Source of the DNA: an uncultured Lachnospiraceae bacterium
GTDB lineage: Bacteria > Bacillota > Clostridia > Lachnospirales > Lachnospiraceae
Length of the DNA: 11,939 nt
NCBI GenBank assembly: GCA_902783765.1
Contig: CACZSB010000037.1
Location: forward strand, 1-11,939
Reading direction: 5' to 3'
Below the pieces are notes generated by a model, which was not told the origin of the DNA, searched no databases, and saw nothing but the letters and a program-made list of their open reading frames with translations. A program made the position numbers and the translations under genes. This document shows positions 1 through 7,134 of this stretch, in pieces. Each line of letters opens with the position of its first letter. Position 1 is the first letter of the stretch.

Positions 1-1928
1 TAGCGGCAGCGGCTTTCATGGGGCAGCAGGGCGCCGGTGCGATCCTTTAAGAGGATAAAATCAGGTTCCCGAAGGGCGGGCCTGCCCGCCTCCTTTAGGC
101 AGCCCTCCCGGCTTTTTTGAACGCACTGGGCGGAGATCATCAGGGGCATACGGCCGTAAACCACCTGCTCCCGGGGCATCCCGGAGGCAAAAAGATCCTT
201 TTCATGGAGTTCCAGAGGCCAGGTCAGGGCCTGGGCCCCCAGCCGGGCCGCAAAATCCTCCGAGGCCCGGTTCCAGCTGTAGACCCCCGCGTCCAATACT
301 CTTAGCCCCGGCAGATTCTGGGCCAGCCAAAAGCCCAGGCCGTCCAGGCTGCGGATAAGCACCCGCTCCGGAGCGGCCTGGCGAAGGGCCGCCAGCTTTT
401 CCGCTTTTTCCAGGTCCCGGCGGACCTTGCCCCGCATCACAAAGGGCAGGGCCCAGCCCAGCGCCTTGCCGGCCCGGCGGATCTCCTCTCCCAGGGCAGG
501 CAGCGCCTCCGGCGGGAAATAATCCCCCGGCAGATAAATCAGCTGCACCTCAGGGACCGCCAGGACCTCCTGAAGCTGGATCCGGTCACTGACCAGCACA
601 CTCAGGGCGGAGGCACAGGCTTTTAAAGGCGGGGCCGGAAGTTCTTCCTGGGGAGGTGGCGATGCTTCGGACCGCCTAAAGGAAGCCAGCAGCGCCTCTT
701 TAAGAGCCTCCAGCCCCCGGCGCCTCAGTTCATTTAATTCGCCAAGGGGCAAAAACACCGGGCCCTCCAGCTGGATATCCAGGGATTCAAAATCGAAATC
801 GCTTTCCCCGGTCTTTAATAGCTGCCGCCGGATGCTTTCCGCCTCCAGGGGTCTTTTGGCAGCGGCCTCCACCCGGGCCCCCTCTGCTCGTATCCGGGTC
901 TTTTCTGCGTTTATTTCCAGACTTGCCGCTTCCCCGGCCTTCAGCCGAATGCGGCCTGAAACGGCCCGGCCATGACGGGCCAAGTAGCGGTTTTTAAGCG
1001 CTGCTTCCTCCGACTCATGCAGGCCGATGCGGCTTTGCTTGCCGGCGGGATTTACCATATCGGCCCCATTTTGACGCGTAAAATACGCATCGGTGAAGGC
1101 CCCCCGGTTAAAGAGATCAAAAAGCCGCCGGTGGTCTTCCTCCCGGGCTTTTTTAGGCCCCCCGGACAAAAGCTCATCCAGACGGCGGCGGTAGACCTCC
1201 ACCACCCCGGCGGTGTAAACCGGGCTTTTCATGCGGCCCTCAATTTTCAAGGAACAGACACCGCTTTCCAGCAGCTCCGGCAATATATCCAGGCCGGAAA
1301 GATCCCGCATATTCAGCCAGGAGCCCCCCTCGTAGGGCAGGCGGCAGGGCTGGGCACAGCGGCCCCGATTGCCGCTACGGCCCCCCAGAAGACTGCTCAT
1401 CAAACATTGGCCCGAGTAACAATAACAGAGGGCACCGTGGATAAAAACCTCCAGCTCCAGGCCCGTTTTATCGTAGATTTCCCGAATCTCCTCCAGGGAT
1501 AATTCCCGGGGCAGTACCAGACGCTTTAGGCCCTGGGCCTGCAGCAACGCCGCCCCCTCGGGGCCCGCCACCGCCATTTGGGTGGAGCCGTGGAGGGGCA
1601 GCGCCGGAAAGGCCCGGCGCAAAAAAGAAAAGACGCCCAGATCCTGGACGATCACCCCATCCAAGCCCTGCTCATACAGGGGCCGGATATAGTGGTACAG
1701 ATCGTCCCCCATCTCGGCTTCTTTTAATAAAGTATTCACAGTCAGATACAGCCGTCGGCCCCGCAGATGACAATAATCCACCGCCCGGGCCAGCCCCGAT
1801 TCATCGGGATTATCCGCATAGGCCCGGGCCCCGTAACGGGGACCCCCCATATAGACCGCATCGGCGCCGGCCTGCAGAGCCGCCCGCATGCTGTCCCAGG
1901 AGCCGGCGGGTGCCAACAGCTCCGGCAC
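1..1928 (-). CDS. U32 peptidase-like protein, probably RlhA-like (partial, 3' end missing)
   Basis: At least 642 residues are visible and the frame is open to the window edge. The start region reads PELLAPAGS, typical of the family. Around residues 159-177 the U32 signature is clear (EVFIHGALC, YSGQCLMSS), followed by GGRSGNRGRCAQPC with cysteines 168, 175, 191 and 195. A later segment near residues 228-240 (KIEGRMKSPVYTAG) also fits. Near the end of the visible part come YGRMPLM, SAQC and LKDRTGAL, typical of the long U32 proteins. The four cysteines match those thought to hold an iron-sulfur cluster in RlhA and TrhP, which hydroxylate 23S rRNA and tRNA. The length of over 640 residues suggests the RlhA group rather than the 300-450-residue TrhP group; that choice is inference. 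The chosen start is GTG at 1928, 5 nt after the zapA stop, with GAGGG 11 nt upstream. An in-frame GTG at 1946 inside zapA is possible but has no ribosome binding site. Last visible gene of the operon. Confidence 0.85.
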   Translation of the reverse strand, partial: MPELLAPAGSWDSMRAALQAGADAVYMGGPRYGARAYADNPDESGLARAVDYCHLRGRRLYLTVNTLLKEAEMGDDLYHYIRPLYEQGLDGVIVQDLGVFSFLRRAFPALPLHGSTQMAVAGPEGAALLQAQGLKRLVLPRELSLEEIREIYDKTGLELEVFIHGALCYCYSGQCLMSSLLGGRSGNRGRCAQPCRLPYEGGSWLNMRDLSGLDILPELLESGVCSLKIEGRMKSPVYTAGVVEVYRRRLDELLSGGPKKAREEDHRRLFDLFNRGAFTDAYFTRQNGADMVNPAGKQSRIGLHESEEAALKNRYLARHGRAVSGRIRLKAGEAASLEINAEKTRIRAEGARVEAAAKRPLEAESIRRQLLKTGESDFDFESLDIQLEGPVFLPLGELNELRRRGLEALKEALLASFRRSEASPPPQEELPAPPLKACASALSVLVSDRIQLQEVLAVPEVQLIYLPGDYFPPEALPALGEEIRRAGKALGWALPFVMRGKVRRDLEKAEKLAALRQAAPERVLIRSLDGLGFWLAQNLPGLRVLDAGVYSWNRASEDFAARLGAQALTWPLELHEKDLFASGMPREQVVYGRMPLMISAQCVQKSREGCLKEAGRPALREPDFILLKDRTGALLPHESRCR

Positions 1929-1932
1929 GGTT

Positions 1933-2250
1933 TTAATATCCCTCACGGCGGAATCGGTTGGAGACCAGCTCATGCTTTAAGTTATAAACCTCCTGCTCCA
2001 GCTCGGCCACCCGGGCCTTTAAACCCTCTGCCTTATCCTGGCTTTTGAAATAATCATCCGCCAGGTTCATCACCAGCAGCAGGTGCTGCATATCCGCAGA
2101 CTGACGCAGATAGCCCCGGGTCTTTCTCAGATCCACGACCCGGCTGTTAACATAAGTCGCCACCCGCTGAAGGTATGCCTCGTCCTCGTGGCCCCCCAGC
2201 ACGTAGTTTTTCCCCATGAGATTAACTTCGACGTAATTCTTTTCCGCCAT
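1933..2250 (-). CDS. zapA: Cell division protein ZapA
   Basis: This 105-residue protein has the ZapA pattern: a short N-terminal beta region (VEVNLMGKNYVLGG, residues 7-20), then helices (EDEAYLQRVATYVNSRV, 22-38; SADMQHLLLVMNLADDYF, 51-68) and a coiled coil over about residues 66-97. ZapA binds FtsZ and promotes bundling of FtsZ filaments at midcell. The frame is open further upstream to 2346, but ATG 2250 is preferred: it has GGAGGAG 7 nt upstream and begins 4 nt after the HIT gene stop. The ribosome binding site lies in the last codons of the HIT gene, so the two are probably translationally coupled. A U32 peptidase-like gene directly after zapA is a familiar arrangement in Clostridia. Confidence 0.88.
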   Translation of the reverse strand: MAEKNYVEVNLMGKNYVLGGHEDEAYLQRVATYVNSRVVDLRKTRGYLRQSADMQHLLLVMNLADDYFKSQDKAEGLKARVAELEQEVYNLKHELVSNRFRREGY

Positions 2251-2254
2251 TATC

Positions 2255-2671
2255 TTACTCCTCCAAAACAGCCCGGATGCGGCTGCAGACTGTCTCCCGT
2301 TCCTGCTCTGTGGAAGTACCCGGCTGCCACAGGGGCAAAACAGCATCCCCCTCCCGCCGGGGAATCACATGAAGATGAAAATGAAATACGCTCTGGCCAG
2401 CCGAGGCTCCGTTGTTCTGAACCAGGTTGAAGCCCTGATAATCCAGCGCCGCCATCTGGGCCGCCCCGATGCGGGCAGCGATTTTCATGCCATGACCCAG
2501 CAGAGTCCCCGGCATGGTGCGGACATCCTTATAATGCCTTTTCGGCAGCACCAGGGCATGGCCCGGGGCCGCCGGAGAAAGATCCAGAATCACCCGGACC
2601 TTCTCGTCCTCATAAAGGGTGGCAGAGGGGATCTCCCCGGCTGCTATTTTGCAAAAGATACAATCCTTCAT
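2255..2671 (-). CDS. HIT family (Hint-like) nucleotide-binding protein
   Basis: The protein has 138 residues, a normal length for the Hint branch of the histidine triad family. It begins with CIFCKIAAGEIPS (residues 4-16), including the Cys4/Cys7 pair common in bacterial Hint proteins. It has the PGHALVLPKRH strand (36-46), the QNNG..AGQSVFHFHLHVIPR block, and the triad His97-x-His99-x-His101. Such proteins hydrolyse nucleoside phosphoramidates or related adenylates in the cytosol; the physiological substrate is usually unknown. The start ATG overlaps the flippase stop as ATGA, and its site AGGAGGT (6 nt upstream) is formed by the flippase's final codons, so translation is probably coupled. 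The family assignment is secure; a more exact substrate cannot be given. Confidence 0.93.
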   Translation of the reverse strand: MKDCIFCKIAAGEIPSATLYEDEKVRVILDLSPAAPGHALVLPKRHYKDVRTMPGTLLGHGMKIAARIGAAQMAALDYQGFNLVQNNGASAGQSVFHFHLHVIPRREGDAVLPLWQPGTSTEQERETVCSRIRAVLEE

Positions 2672-4125
2672 GGACGCACCTCCTCTTCTTTGGATTTTTT
2701 CTCCCGGCGGAGCACACTCAGAAAATAATTCAAGTTCTCCGATTTGATCATCCAGGCCGTCCCTGCATATATCATAAGCCCCAAGGGGATCTGAATCAAG
2801 AGGGTAATGAGATCCGGCAATGACAAAAACTGCACGACCCAGACCAGGGCCCCCATCAGCAGGGATAATGAAATATTGGGCAGCATATCCTTAAGCTGCT
2901 CCCGGTAGCTGTAGGACAATAATCTTTTATTGGGCCAGGCATTGATGATCTGCCCGGTGATACAGGTGAAGATCCCTCCCAAGGCCATGGCCAGCACACT
3001 GATCTGCACCGTCACCAGCAAGGTCAGAATTCCGAAGGTTTTTTTAATGATCTCCAGCTTCAGAAACAAATCGCTGCGGCCCAGGGCCTTAATGGCATTC
3101 AGATTGGCGGTGTCCAGGGAATAAAAAGCGTAAATAAAGCTGAAAATCTGTAAAAAAGGCACGCTGGGCATCCAGGCTTCTCCCAAAAGCAGGCGCACCG
3201 TGGGCTGGGCAATGGCCGCCAGCCCCGCCATCATGGGCATGATCACAAAGGTGCTCATGCGGATAGACCGCCTGGTCATGGCCCGTACCCGCTCCCGCTG
3301 CTCCTGGGCCTCGCTCATCACCGGCAGCAGCACGCTGTTCATGGAGGCGTTCAGATTGGTCACCAGCAGGGAGGGCATGGTATCGCCTTTATTGTAATAA
3401 GCCAGATCCTCATTGGCATATTTCAGGCCAATCACCAGTTGATTCAGCCGCCGGAAGACCGTGTCCACCAGAGAGCTGACCAAGAGCTTCCAGGCGTAAG
3501 AAAACAGTTCCTTCAGTCTTTTTAGGGAAAAGGCTTTAATGGGCCGCCAGCGGACGGTAATCCACAGGATAAGGGTGTCGATGGTGGTATTCACCAGATT
3601 TTGCACGATCAGAGCCCAGACCCCGTAGCCGTTAAAGACCATCCAGATCCCCACCACTGCCGCGGTTATGGTACCGATAAGGGTGGCAAAAAAGAAATGG
3701 CGGAAAATCAGATGCCGGGACACATAGGCCACCTGGACATTTTTAATGCCCCCGAAAACCAATATCAGGGACAGCCCCCTGAAGGGGCCGATCAGGGCAG
3801 GCTCGTGATAGATTTGAGCCACCAGGGGGGCCGCCAGGAACATGATTCCATAGAGGGTCAGGCACATGAAAATATTGAAATAAAAGACGGTGGAAAAATC
3901 CAGATCGTCTGCGTCCTTTTTCTGGATCAGGGCGTCGTTTAAGCCGCAATTCACAAAAACCTCCACAATGGAGGTGAAAACGATGACCTTGGCCACCAGA
4001 CCGTAGACCTCCGGGCCCAGCCGCCGGGCCAGGATAATGGAGACAATAAAAGAGACTCCCTGAGCGCCGAAACGTTCCAAAAGTCTCCATATGAAATTGC
4101 TGGCTACTCTTTTTTTCTGATTCAT
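2668..4125 (-). CDS. Polysaccharide flippase (Wzx-type, MOP superfamily)
   Basis: The 485-residue, strongly hydrophobic protein has about 12-14 predicted membrane segments and the N-terminal pattern of the Polysacc_synt/MOP family: ASNFIWRLLERFGAQGVSF (residues 8-26), then ILARRLGPEVYGLVA (31-45), with DALIQKKD in the first large loop. These proteins move lipid-linked saccharides or teichuronic/capsular repeat units across the cytoplasmic membrane. By overall pattern it looks closest to TuaB/WzxC-type transporters. The tail is basic and acidic (RREKKSKEEE). The start at 4125 has only a weak ribosome binding site (AAGGG, 2 nt away) and lies 21 nt after the small upstream gene, so it may rely on coupled translation. 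Together with the upstream aminotransferase it implies a surface glycan, but no glycosyltransferase is present here. Confidence 0.88.
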   Translation of the reverse strand: MNQKKRVASNFIWRLLERFGAQGVSFIVSIILARRLGPEVYGLVAKVIVFTSIVEVFVNCGLNDALIQKKDADDLDFSTVFYFNIFMCLTLYGIMFLAAPLVAQIYHEPALIGPFRGLSLILVFGGIKNVQVAYVSRHLIFRHFFFATLIGTITAAVVGIWMVFNGYGVWALIVQNLVNTTIDTLILWITVRWRPIKAFSLKRLKELFSYAWKLLVSSLVDTVFRRLNQLVIGLKYANEDLAYYNKGDTMPSLLVTNLNASMNSVLLPVMSEAQEQRERVRAMTRRSIRMSTFVIMPMMAGLAAIAQPTVRLLLGEAWMPSVPFLQIFSFIYAFYSLDTANLNAIKALGRSDLFLKLEIIKKTFGILTLLVTVQISVLAMALGGIFTCITGQIINAWPNKRLLSYSYREQLKDMLPNISLSLLMGALVWVVQFLSLPDLITLLIQIPLGLMIYAGTAWMIKSENLNYFLSVLRREKKSKEEEVRP

Positions 4126-4146
4126 CGCCCTTTGCGCTTTATCTGA

Positions 4147-4365
4147 TCATGAACCCTTTCCCAGCCAGGGAAGCCTCCCCGGAATCTGCTTGCGGCGTTC
4201 CCGCCGGGCCAGCAGGGGAAAAAGCGCCTCTGCCTCCTCCCGGCGGCCTCCTTCCCAGAGGGCCTTGAAAAGCGCTTCATCCTGGTTTTCGGCCAGCTGG
4301 GAAACAGTTTTGGGAATATTCGCCTGGCTTGGGCCCTCCTGGGCCTCATTCACCCGGTGAAGCAT
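4147..4365 (-). CDS. Small hypothetical protein, 72 residues
   Basis: I do not recognise this protein. It is charged and probably helical: the middle (LAENQDEALFKALWEGGRRE and the following EAEALFPLL) reads like a pair of amphipathic helices and loosely resembles a short helical-repeat unit. The C-terminus is basic (ARRERRKQIPGR). No signal peptide or membrane segment is seen. The reason to believe it is coding is a strong site, GGAGG, 8 nt before ATG 4365, and its position between two same-strand genes (53 nt after the aminotransferase stop, 21 nt before the flippase start). An upstream in-frame ATG at 4371 sits too close to the site to be used. An overlapping reading frame ending in the flippase ATGA overlap is Arg/Pro-rich and looks like a shadow. 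Confidence 0.6.
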   Translation of the reverse strand: MLHRVNEAQEGPSQANIPKTVSQLAENQDEALFKALWEGGRREEAEALFPLLARRERRKQIPGRLPWLGKGS

Positions 4366-4371
4366 GTCCAT

Positions 4372-4378
4372 CACCTCC
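4372..4378 (-). promoter_or_regulatory. Ribosome binding site of the 72-residue gene
   Basis: The minus strand reads GGAGGTG. Its GGAGG core ends 8 nt before ATG 4365 but only 2 nt before the earlier in-frame ATG at 4371, so it decides the start in favour of 4365. It is also the main evidence that the small gene is real. Confidence 0.65.
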
Positions 4379-4418
4379 AAAGAATCATCCGTTTTTAAAG
4401 CAGGCTGATCTGTGCCTC

Positions 4419-5516
4419 TTATGCCAAAACCGTATCACAGATGCGGTCCACATCCTGAGGGGCCAGTTCCCCATAAAGGGGCAGGCACAGGACCCGCTGG
4501 GCCACATGAGCCGCCAGGGGCGTCTTCTCCTCCCCTGCACTGGGCAGATCCCGGTAACAGCTGATGCCGTTGGTCAGGGGGTAAAAATATTTCCGGGGAA
4601 TAATCCCCTGGTCCTTCAGCTCCGAAAACACCTGATTCCGGTCCTTCTTAAAGCCGTCAAATACCACGGGATAATATGCATAATTGGGGGTGATGCCGGG
4701 CTGAGGCCCAGGGATCACCAAACCGCTTCTGTTTCCCAGCCGGCTGTTATAGTGCTCCACCACCCGGCCCCGGGCAGCAATCTGTTCCCGCACATGGCGC
4801 AGATTGCACAGCCCCATGGCTGCCTGGAACTCGCTCATTTTGGCATTGCCCCCCACGTAGGCAACCTCCTCCGCATTGCGGATGCCGAAGTTTTTCAGGT
4901 CGTTCACCAGCTGGACCAGGGAATCCTCCCGAAAGCTCAGGGCGCCTCCCTCAATGGTATGATAGACCTTGGTGGCATGGAAGCTGAACATGGAAATATC
5001 CCCAAAGGAAGCACTGCTGACCCCCTCCTTTTCCACCCCAAAGGCGTGGGCCGCATCATAAATCAATTTCAGATTGTATTCCCGGGCCAGGGCCTCAAAG
5101 GCCTCCACATCGCAAAGCCGGCCGTAAACATGCACCGGCAAAATGGCCACGGTTTTATCCGTAATCAGGGCCCGGACCTTTTCCGGGTCCAGGGTATAAT
5201 CCTCCGGCTTAATATCCCCGAAGACCGGTACCAGACCGTTTCGGACAATGGCATGGGTGGTGGAAACAAAGGTGAAGGGGGTGGTGATGACCTCACCCCC
5301 CCGGGGGAGATTTAAGGCCTGCAGGGCCGTTTCCAGGGCCAGATGGCCGTTGGTGAATAAGGTCACATGGGGAACACGGAAAAACGCCTCCAAAGCCCTT
5401 TCCAGGGCCTGGTGCTTTTCTCCCATATTGGTCAGCCAGTGGCTGTCCCACATATCCCTTATCTCCCGGCAGAATTCTTCATAATCCGGCAGAAAGGCGC
5501 GGGTCACATTAATCAT
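4419..5516 (-). CDS. DegT/DnrJ/EryC1/StrS-family sugar aminotransferase, VioA-like
   Basis: This 365-residue PLP enzyme has the full family layout. There is a substrate-side N-terminus (DSHWLTNMG, residues 24-32), FTNGHLALE (54-62), EVITTPFTFVSTTHAI (75-90), ILPVHVYG (125-132), YDAAHAFG with Asp154 (153-160), and the PLP-lysine motif SFHATKVYHTIEGG with Lys183 (178-191). Further on come KMSEFQAAMGL (226-236) and PRKYFYPL (307-314). The SFHATKV..TIEGG and RKYFYPL forms are typical of enzymes that aminate dTDP-4-keto-6-deoxyglucose (VioA and relatives), giving a nucleotide-linked 4-amino-4,6-dideoxy sugar; that substrate is inferred from resemblance. Lipid/peptidoglycan use is not indicated. 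A site AGGGGG sits about 8 nt before ATG 5516. It lies 29 nt after mscL and upstream of a small unknown gene and a flippase, suggesting a surface glycan. No nucleotide-sugar dehydratase or acyltransferase partner is in the window. Confidence 0.88.
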   Translation of the reverse strand: MINVTRAFLPDYEEFCREIRDMWDSHWLTNMGEKHQALERALEAFFRVPHVTLFTNGHLALETALQALNLPRGGEVITTPFTFVSTTHAIVRNGLVPVFGDIKPEDYTLDPEKVRALITDKTVAILPVHVYGRLCDVEAFEALAREYNLKLIYDAAHAFGVEKEGVSSASFGDISMFSFHATKVYHTIEGGALSFREDSLVQLVNDLKNFGIRNAEEVAYVGGNAKMSEFQAAMGLCNLRHVREQIAARGRVVEHYNSRLGNRSGLVIPGPQPGITPNYAYYPVVFDGFKKDRNQVFSELKDQGIIPRKYFYPLTNGISCYRDLPSAGEEKTPLAAHVAQRVLCLPLYGELAPQDVDRICDTVLA

Positions 5517-5545
5517 GGTCCGGTCCCCCTTTTACGAAAATGCTT

Positions 5546-6016
5546 TTAATCTATCGAGGAGGTGCAGTGGGGGCAGCGGGTGGCCAGCAGCGGGATTTCG
5601 CTCTGGCAGAAAGGACAGGTCTTGGTGGTGGGTTCTTCCTCCGCCGGAGGATTGGCCGCCAGCTTCCTTTCTTCTTCCATCTTCCGCATCTTGTTGATGC
5701 CCTTTACCACCATAAAGATGATCAGCGCCAGGATCAGGAAGGTGATAATGGCGGAAATGAAGGCGCCAAAGCGAATGGCCACTTCTTCCTGGGTCACAGC
5801 CCCGGCGCTGTCTAAAACCGCAGGTTTGAGCACCACCTTCAGGGCCTCATCCAGGCTGTTCATACCCGGGATCACCGCTAAAAGGGGATTCACAATGTTG
5901 GCGGTAAAGGCGGTGACCAGGGCGGTAAAGGCGCCGCCGATGATTACGCCGATGGCCATGTCCAGCATATTGCCTTTTAGGGCAAATTCCTTGAATTCTT
6001 CCGCAAACTTTTTCAT
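5546..6016 (-). CDS. mscL: Large-conductance mechanosensitive channel MscL with C-terminal zinc ribbon
   Basis: The first helix region GNMLDMAIGVIIGGAF followed by ANIVNPLL (residues 15-46) is the MscL pore segment, and the second membrane helix lies at about 82-106 (RFGAFISAIITFLILAL). MscL forms a homopentamer in the cytoplasmic membrane and opens under high tension to release solutes on osmotic downshock. At 156 residues it is longer than the about 136 of E. coli MscL. The extra C-terminal part holds CPFC (134-137) and CPHC (148-151), ten residues apart, a zinc-ribbon-like knuckle pair, after a Pro/Glu linker (NPPAEEEPTTK). The start ATG 6016 has AGGAGGAG 5 nt upstream; a longer frame to 6037 lacks such a site. 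It appears to be the first gene of the operon leading to the aminotransferase. Confidence 0.94.
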   Translation of the reverse strand: MKKFAEEFKEFALKGNMLDMAIGVIIGGAFTALVTAFTANIVNPLLAVIPGMNSLDEALKVVLKPAVLDSAGAVTQEEVAIRFGAFISAIITFLILALIIFMVVKGINKMRKMEEERKLAANPPAEEEPTTKTCPFCQSEIPLLATRCPHCTSSID

Positions 6017-6056
6017 GAAAACTCCTCCTGCAATCAAGAGATTGACATTTCAGTAT

Positions 6057-6085
6057 ATTTTACTCCAGGGCCGGAGAAAAAGCAA
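6057..6085 (-). promoter_or_regulatory. Possible promoter of mscL operon
   Basis: The minus strand has TTGCTT (6085-6080), a 17-nt spacer and TAAAAT (6062-6057). The -10 matches consensus at five of six positions, the -35 only weakly. The predicted leader is about 35 nt and includes the mscL ribosome binding site. The -35 box overlaps the 3' end of the CPBP gene, and no clear terminator separates the two genes. Confidence 0.4.
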
Positions 6086-6091
6086 GCCGCC

Positions 6092-6853
6092 TCAGCGAAT
6101 CAGCAAGCTCTTTCGCCGGGCAGCCAAAGCGGCGCTTAAGGCAAAATAGCCGCCCAGAATCAGGGGGGCCAGGGCGGCCAGCTCCGGAAAGAACAAGCCC
6201 GCCCCTTTAGGACATAGGAGGCCGGAAAGGGCCGTGATACTGTTTAAGCCAAAATGGAAAAGCAAAATCAGCCGCAAGCTGTGGCTTAGGGCATAAAGGG
6301 TTTGCAAAAACAGGGCGCTGACCAGGGCAAAGACCATCTGAACCATCACCTGGGACGGGGGCGCAAAGGCCAGGGCCGTAAGGTGCATCAGGGCGAAAAG
6401 CAGGGCCATAAGTATGAAATCCCAGGCCCGGTAGCGGCCCTCCTTCTCAAAGAGGATGCTGCCCCAAAAGCGAAAGAAAACCTCCTCCCACAGGGCCGAG
6501 GCCAGGGCACTGAAAATCGTTAAAAACAGGGCCTCCGCCCCGGGGAAGGGGCCGGTCCCCCCGTAAAAGACCAGGGCCATAAGCAAGGGCAGCAGGGCCA
6601 TGACCAGCCAGGGACTGAGCAGGGGCCCTTCCTCCTGAAAGCGATATAAACCGCTTTGCCGGGCCATGGAAAAGGCGGTCCAGGCCAGGGTCAGCCGGGC
6701 AAGGGGCCCGATTAAGCGGGTTCCCAGGCTTTCATCCAGCAGACTGCAGGCCAGCACCAGCAGGGAGGCGCCCAGGCAGCAGAGACTGTAATACAGCCAG
6801 CGGCGGCCCCGGGAGGCAGAAAGCGTTATGCTTTTTTTTCTTAGTTTTTTCAT
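6092..6853 (-). CDS. CPBP family intramembrane glutamic endopeptidase (Abi/Rce1-like)
   Basis: This 253-residue membrane protein shows the CPBP motifs: EEVFFR (Glu123, Glu124, Arg128), FALMH with His157, and HFGLN with His200 and Asn204. These are the catalytic and structural residues of the Rce1-like glutamate proteases. About seven hydrophobic segments are seen. In bacteria the family includes bacteriocin-immunity proteins and enzymes that trim peptides or prenylated substrates in the membrane; no bacteriocin gene or prenyl motif is nearby, so the substrate is unknown. The start ATG 6853 is chosen because a promoter places the transcript start almost on it; no ribosome binding site is seen. 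The frame is open to a TTG at 6889, but that lies in the promoter -35. Confidence 0.87.
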   Translation of the reverse strand: MKKLRKKSITLSASRGRRWLYYSLCCLGASLLVLACSLLDESLGTRLIGPLARLTLAWTAFSMARQSGLYRFQEEGPLLSPWLVMALLPLLMALVFYGGTGPFPGAEALFLTIFSALASALWEEVFFRFWGSILFEKEGRYRAWDFILMALLFALMHLTALAFAPPSQVMVQMVFALVSALFLQTLYALSHSLRLILLFHFGLNSITALSGLLCPKGAGLFFPELAALAPLILGGYFALSAALAARRKSLLIR

Positions 6854-6860
6854 GGTTTTC

Positions 6861-6889
6861 AGTGTAGCATTATTCCAAAATACAGACAA
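6861..6889 (-). promoter_or_regulatory. Promoter of CPBP gene, predicting a leaderless mRNA
   Basis: The minus strand reads TTGTCT (6889-6884), a 17-nt spacer and TACACT (6866-6861), with four of six matches in each box. ATG 6853 begins only 7 nt after the -10, so transcription would start at or within about two bases of the start codon. This agrees with the absence of a ribosome binding site. Confidence 0.5.
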
Positions 6890-6917
6890 GGGGGACAGCC
6901 CCTCAGGACTGTCCCCC
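6890..6917 (-). terminator. Rho-independent terminator of the ferredoxin gene
   Basis: A perfect 9-bp stem, GGGGGACAG with CTGTCCCCC, closes a 10-nt loop that can pair three further bases to leave a TGAG tetraloop. On the minus strand it is followed by a T-rich stretch (TTGTCTGTATTTT). It lies 20 nt after the ferredoxin stop, and its tail overlaps the -35 of the CPBP promoter. Confidence 0.8.
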
Positions 6918-6937
6918 GCCCGGGAAGCCTTTGCTTC

Positions 6938-7108
6938 TCAGCCCAGTTCGATGGTTCCCACCGGACATCCGGCGGCGCAGGCGCCGCATTCGATGCAGCT
7001 ATCTGCGTTGATCTCGTACTTGCCGTCGCCCTCGGCGATGGCATTCACCGGGCACTGCGCTGCGCAGGCTCCGCAGGAAATACAATCATTACCAATTACA
7101 TATGCCAT
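6938..7108 (-). CDS. 2[4Fe-4S] clostridial-type ferredoxin
   Basis: This 56-residue protein has two complete cluster motifs: Cys9, 12, 15 and 19 (CISCGACAAQCP) and Cys38, 41, 44 and 48 (CIECGACAAGCP). Its size and near-symmetric halves are those of classical clostridial ferredoxins, small soluble carriers of low-potential electrons for enzymes such as pyruvate:ferredoxin oxidoreductase and hydrogenase. The CxxCxxCxxxCP spacing is intact in both halves. The start MAYVIG is typical and has GGAGGT 8 nt upstream. The gene is a single-gene unit with its own strong promoter and a terminator. No redox partner gene is adjacent, as is usual for a general-purpose ferredoxin. Confidence 0.97.
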   Translation of the reverse strand: MAYVIGNDCISCGACAAQCPVNAIAEGDGKYEINADSCIECGACAAGCPVGTIELG

Positions 7109-7134
7109 AGATTTGCACCTCCCTCTTATTTTTT

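Noticed and set aside
972..1502. Plus-strand 176-residue open frame
   Set aside because: It lies antisense to the U32 gene, has no ribosome binding site or recognisable motif, and the minus strand encodes clear family motifs over the same bases.
4122..4349. Overlapping 75-residue frame ending in an ATGA overlap with the flippase start
   Set aside because: It is Arg/Pro/Phe-rich in the way of a shadow frame in GC-rich DNA, and the other frame there has the better ribosome binding site and composition. The ATGA overlap is probably chance.
4329..5315. Plus-strand 328-residue open frame
   Set aside because: It is antisense to the aminotransferase, whose catalytic motifs are unmistakable; long antisense frames are common in GC-rich genes.
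6063..6076. CTCC/GGAG inverted repeat between CPBP and mscL as a terminator
   Set aside because: The stem is 4 bp, and on the minus strand the T tract precedes it instead of following it.
5562..6149. Plus-strand 195-residue open frame opposite mscL
   Set aside because: The minus strand carries full MscL with start signals, and the plus frame is a Met/Lys/Ala-rich shadow without a ribosome binding site.
6092..6853. CPBP gene as bacteriocin immunity gene
   Set aside because: No double-glycine leader peptide, bacteriocin-like small gene or export ABC transporter is visible nearby.
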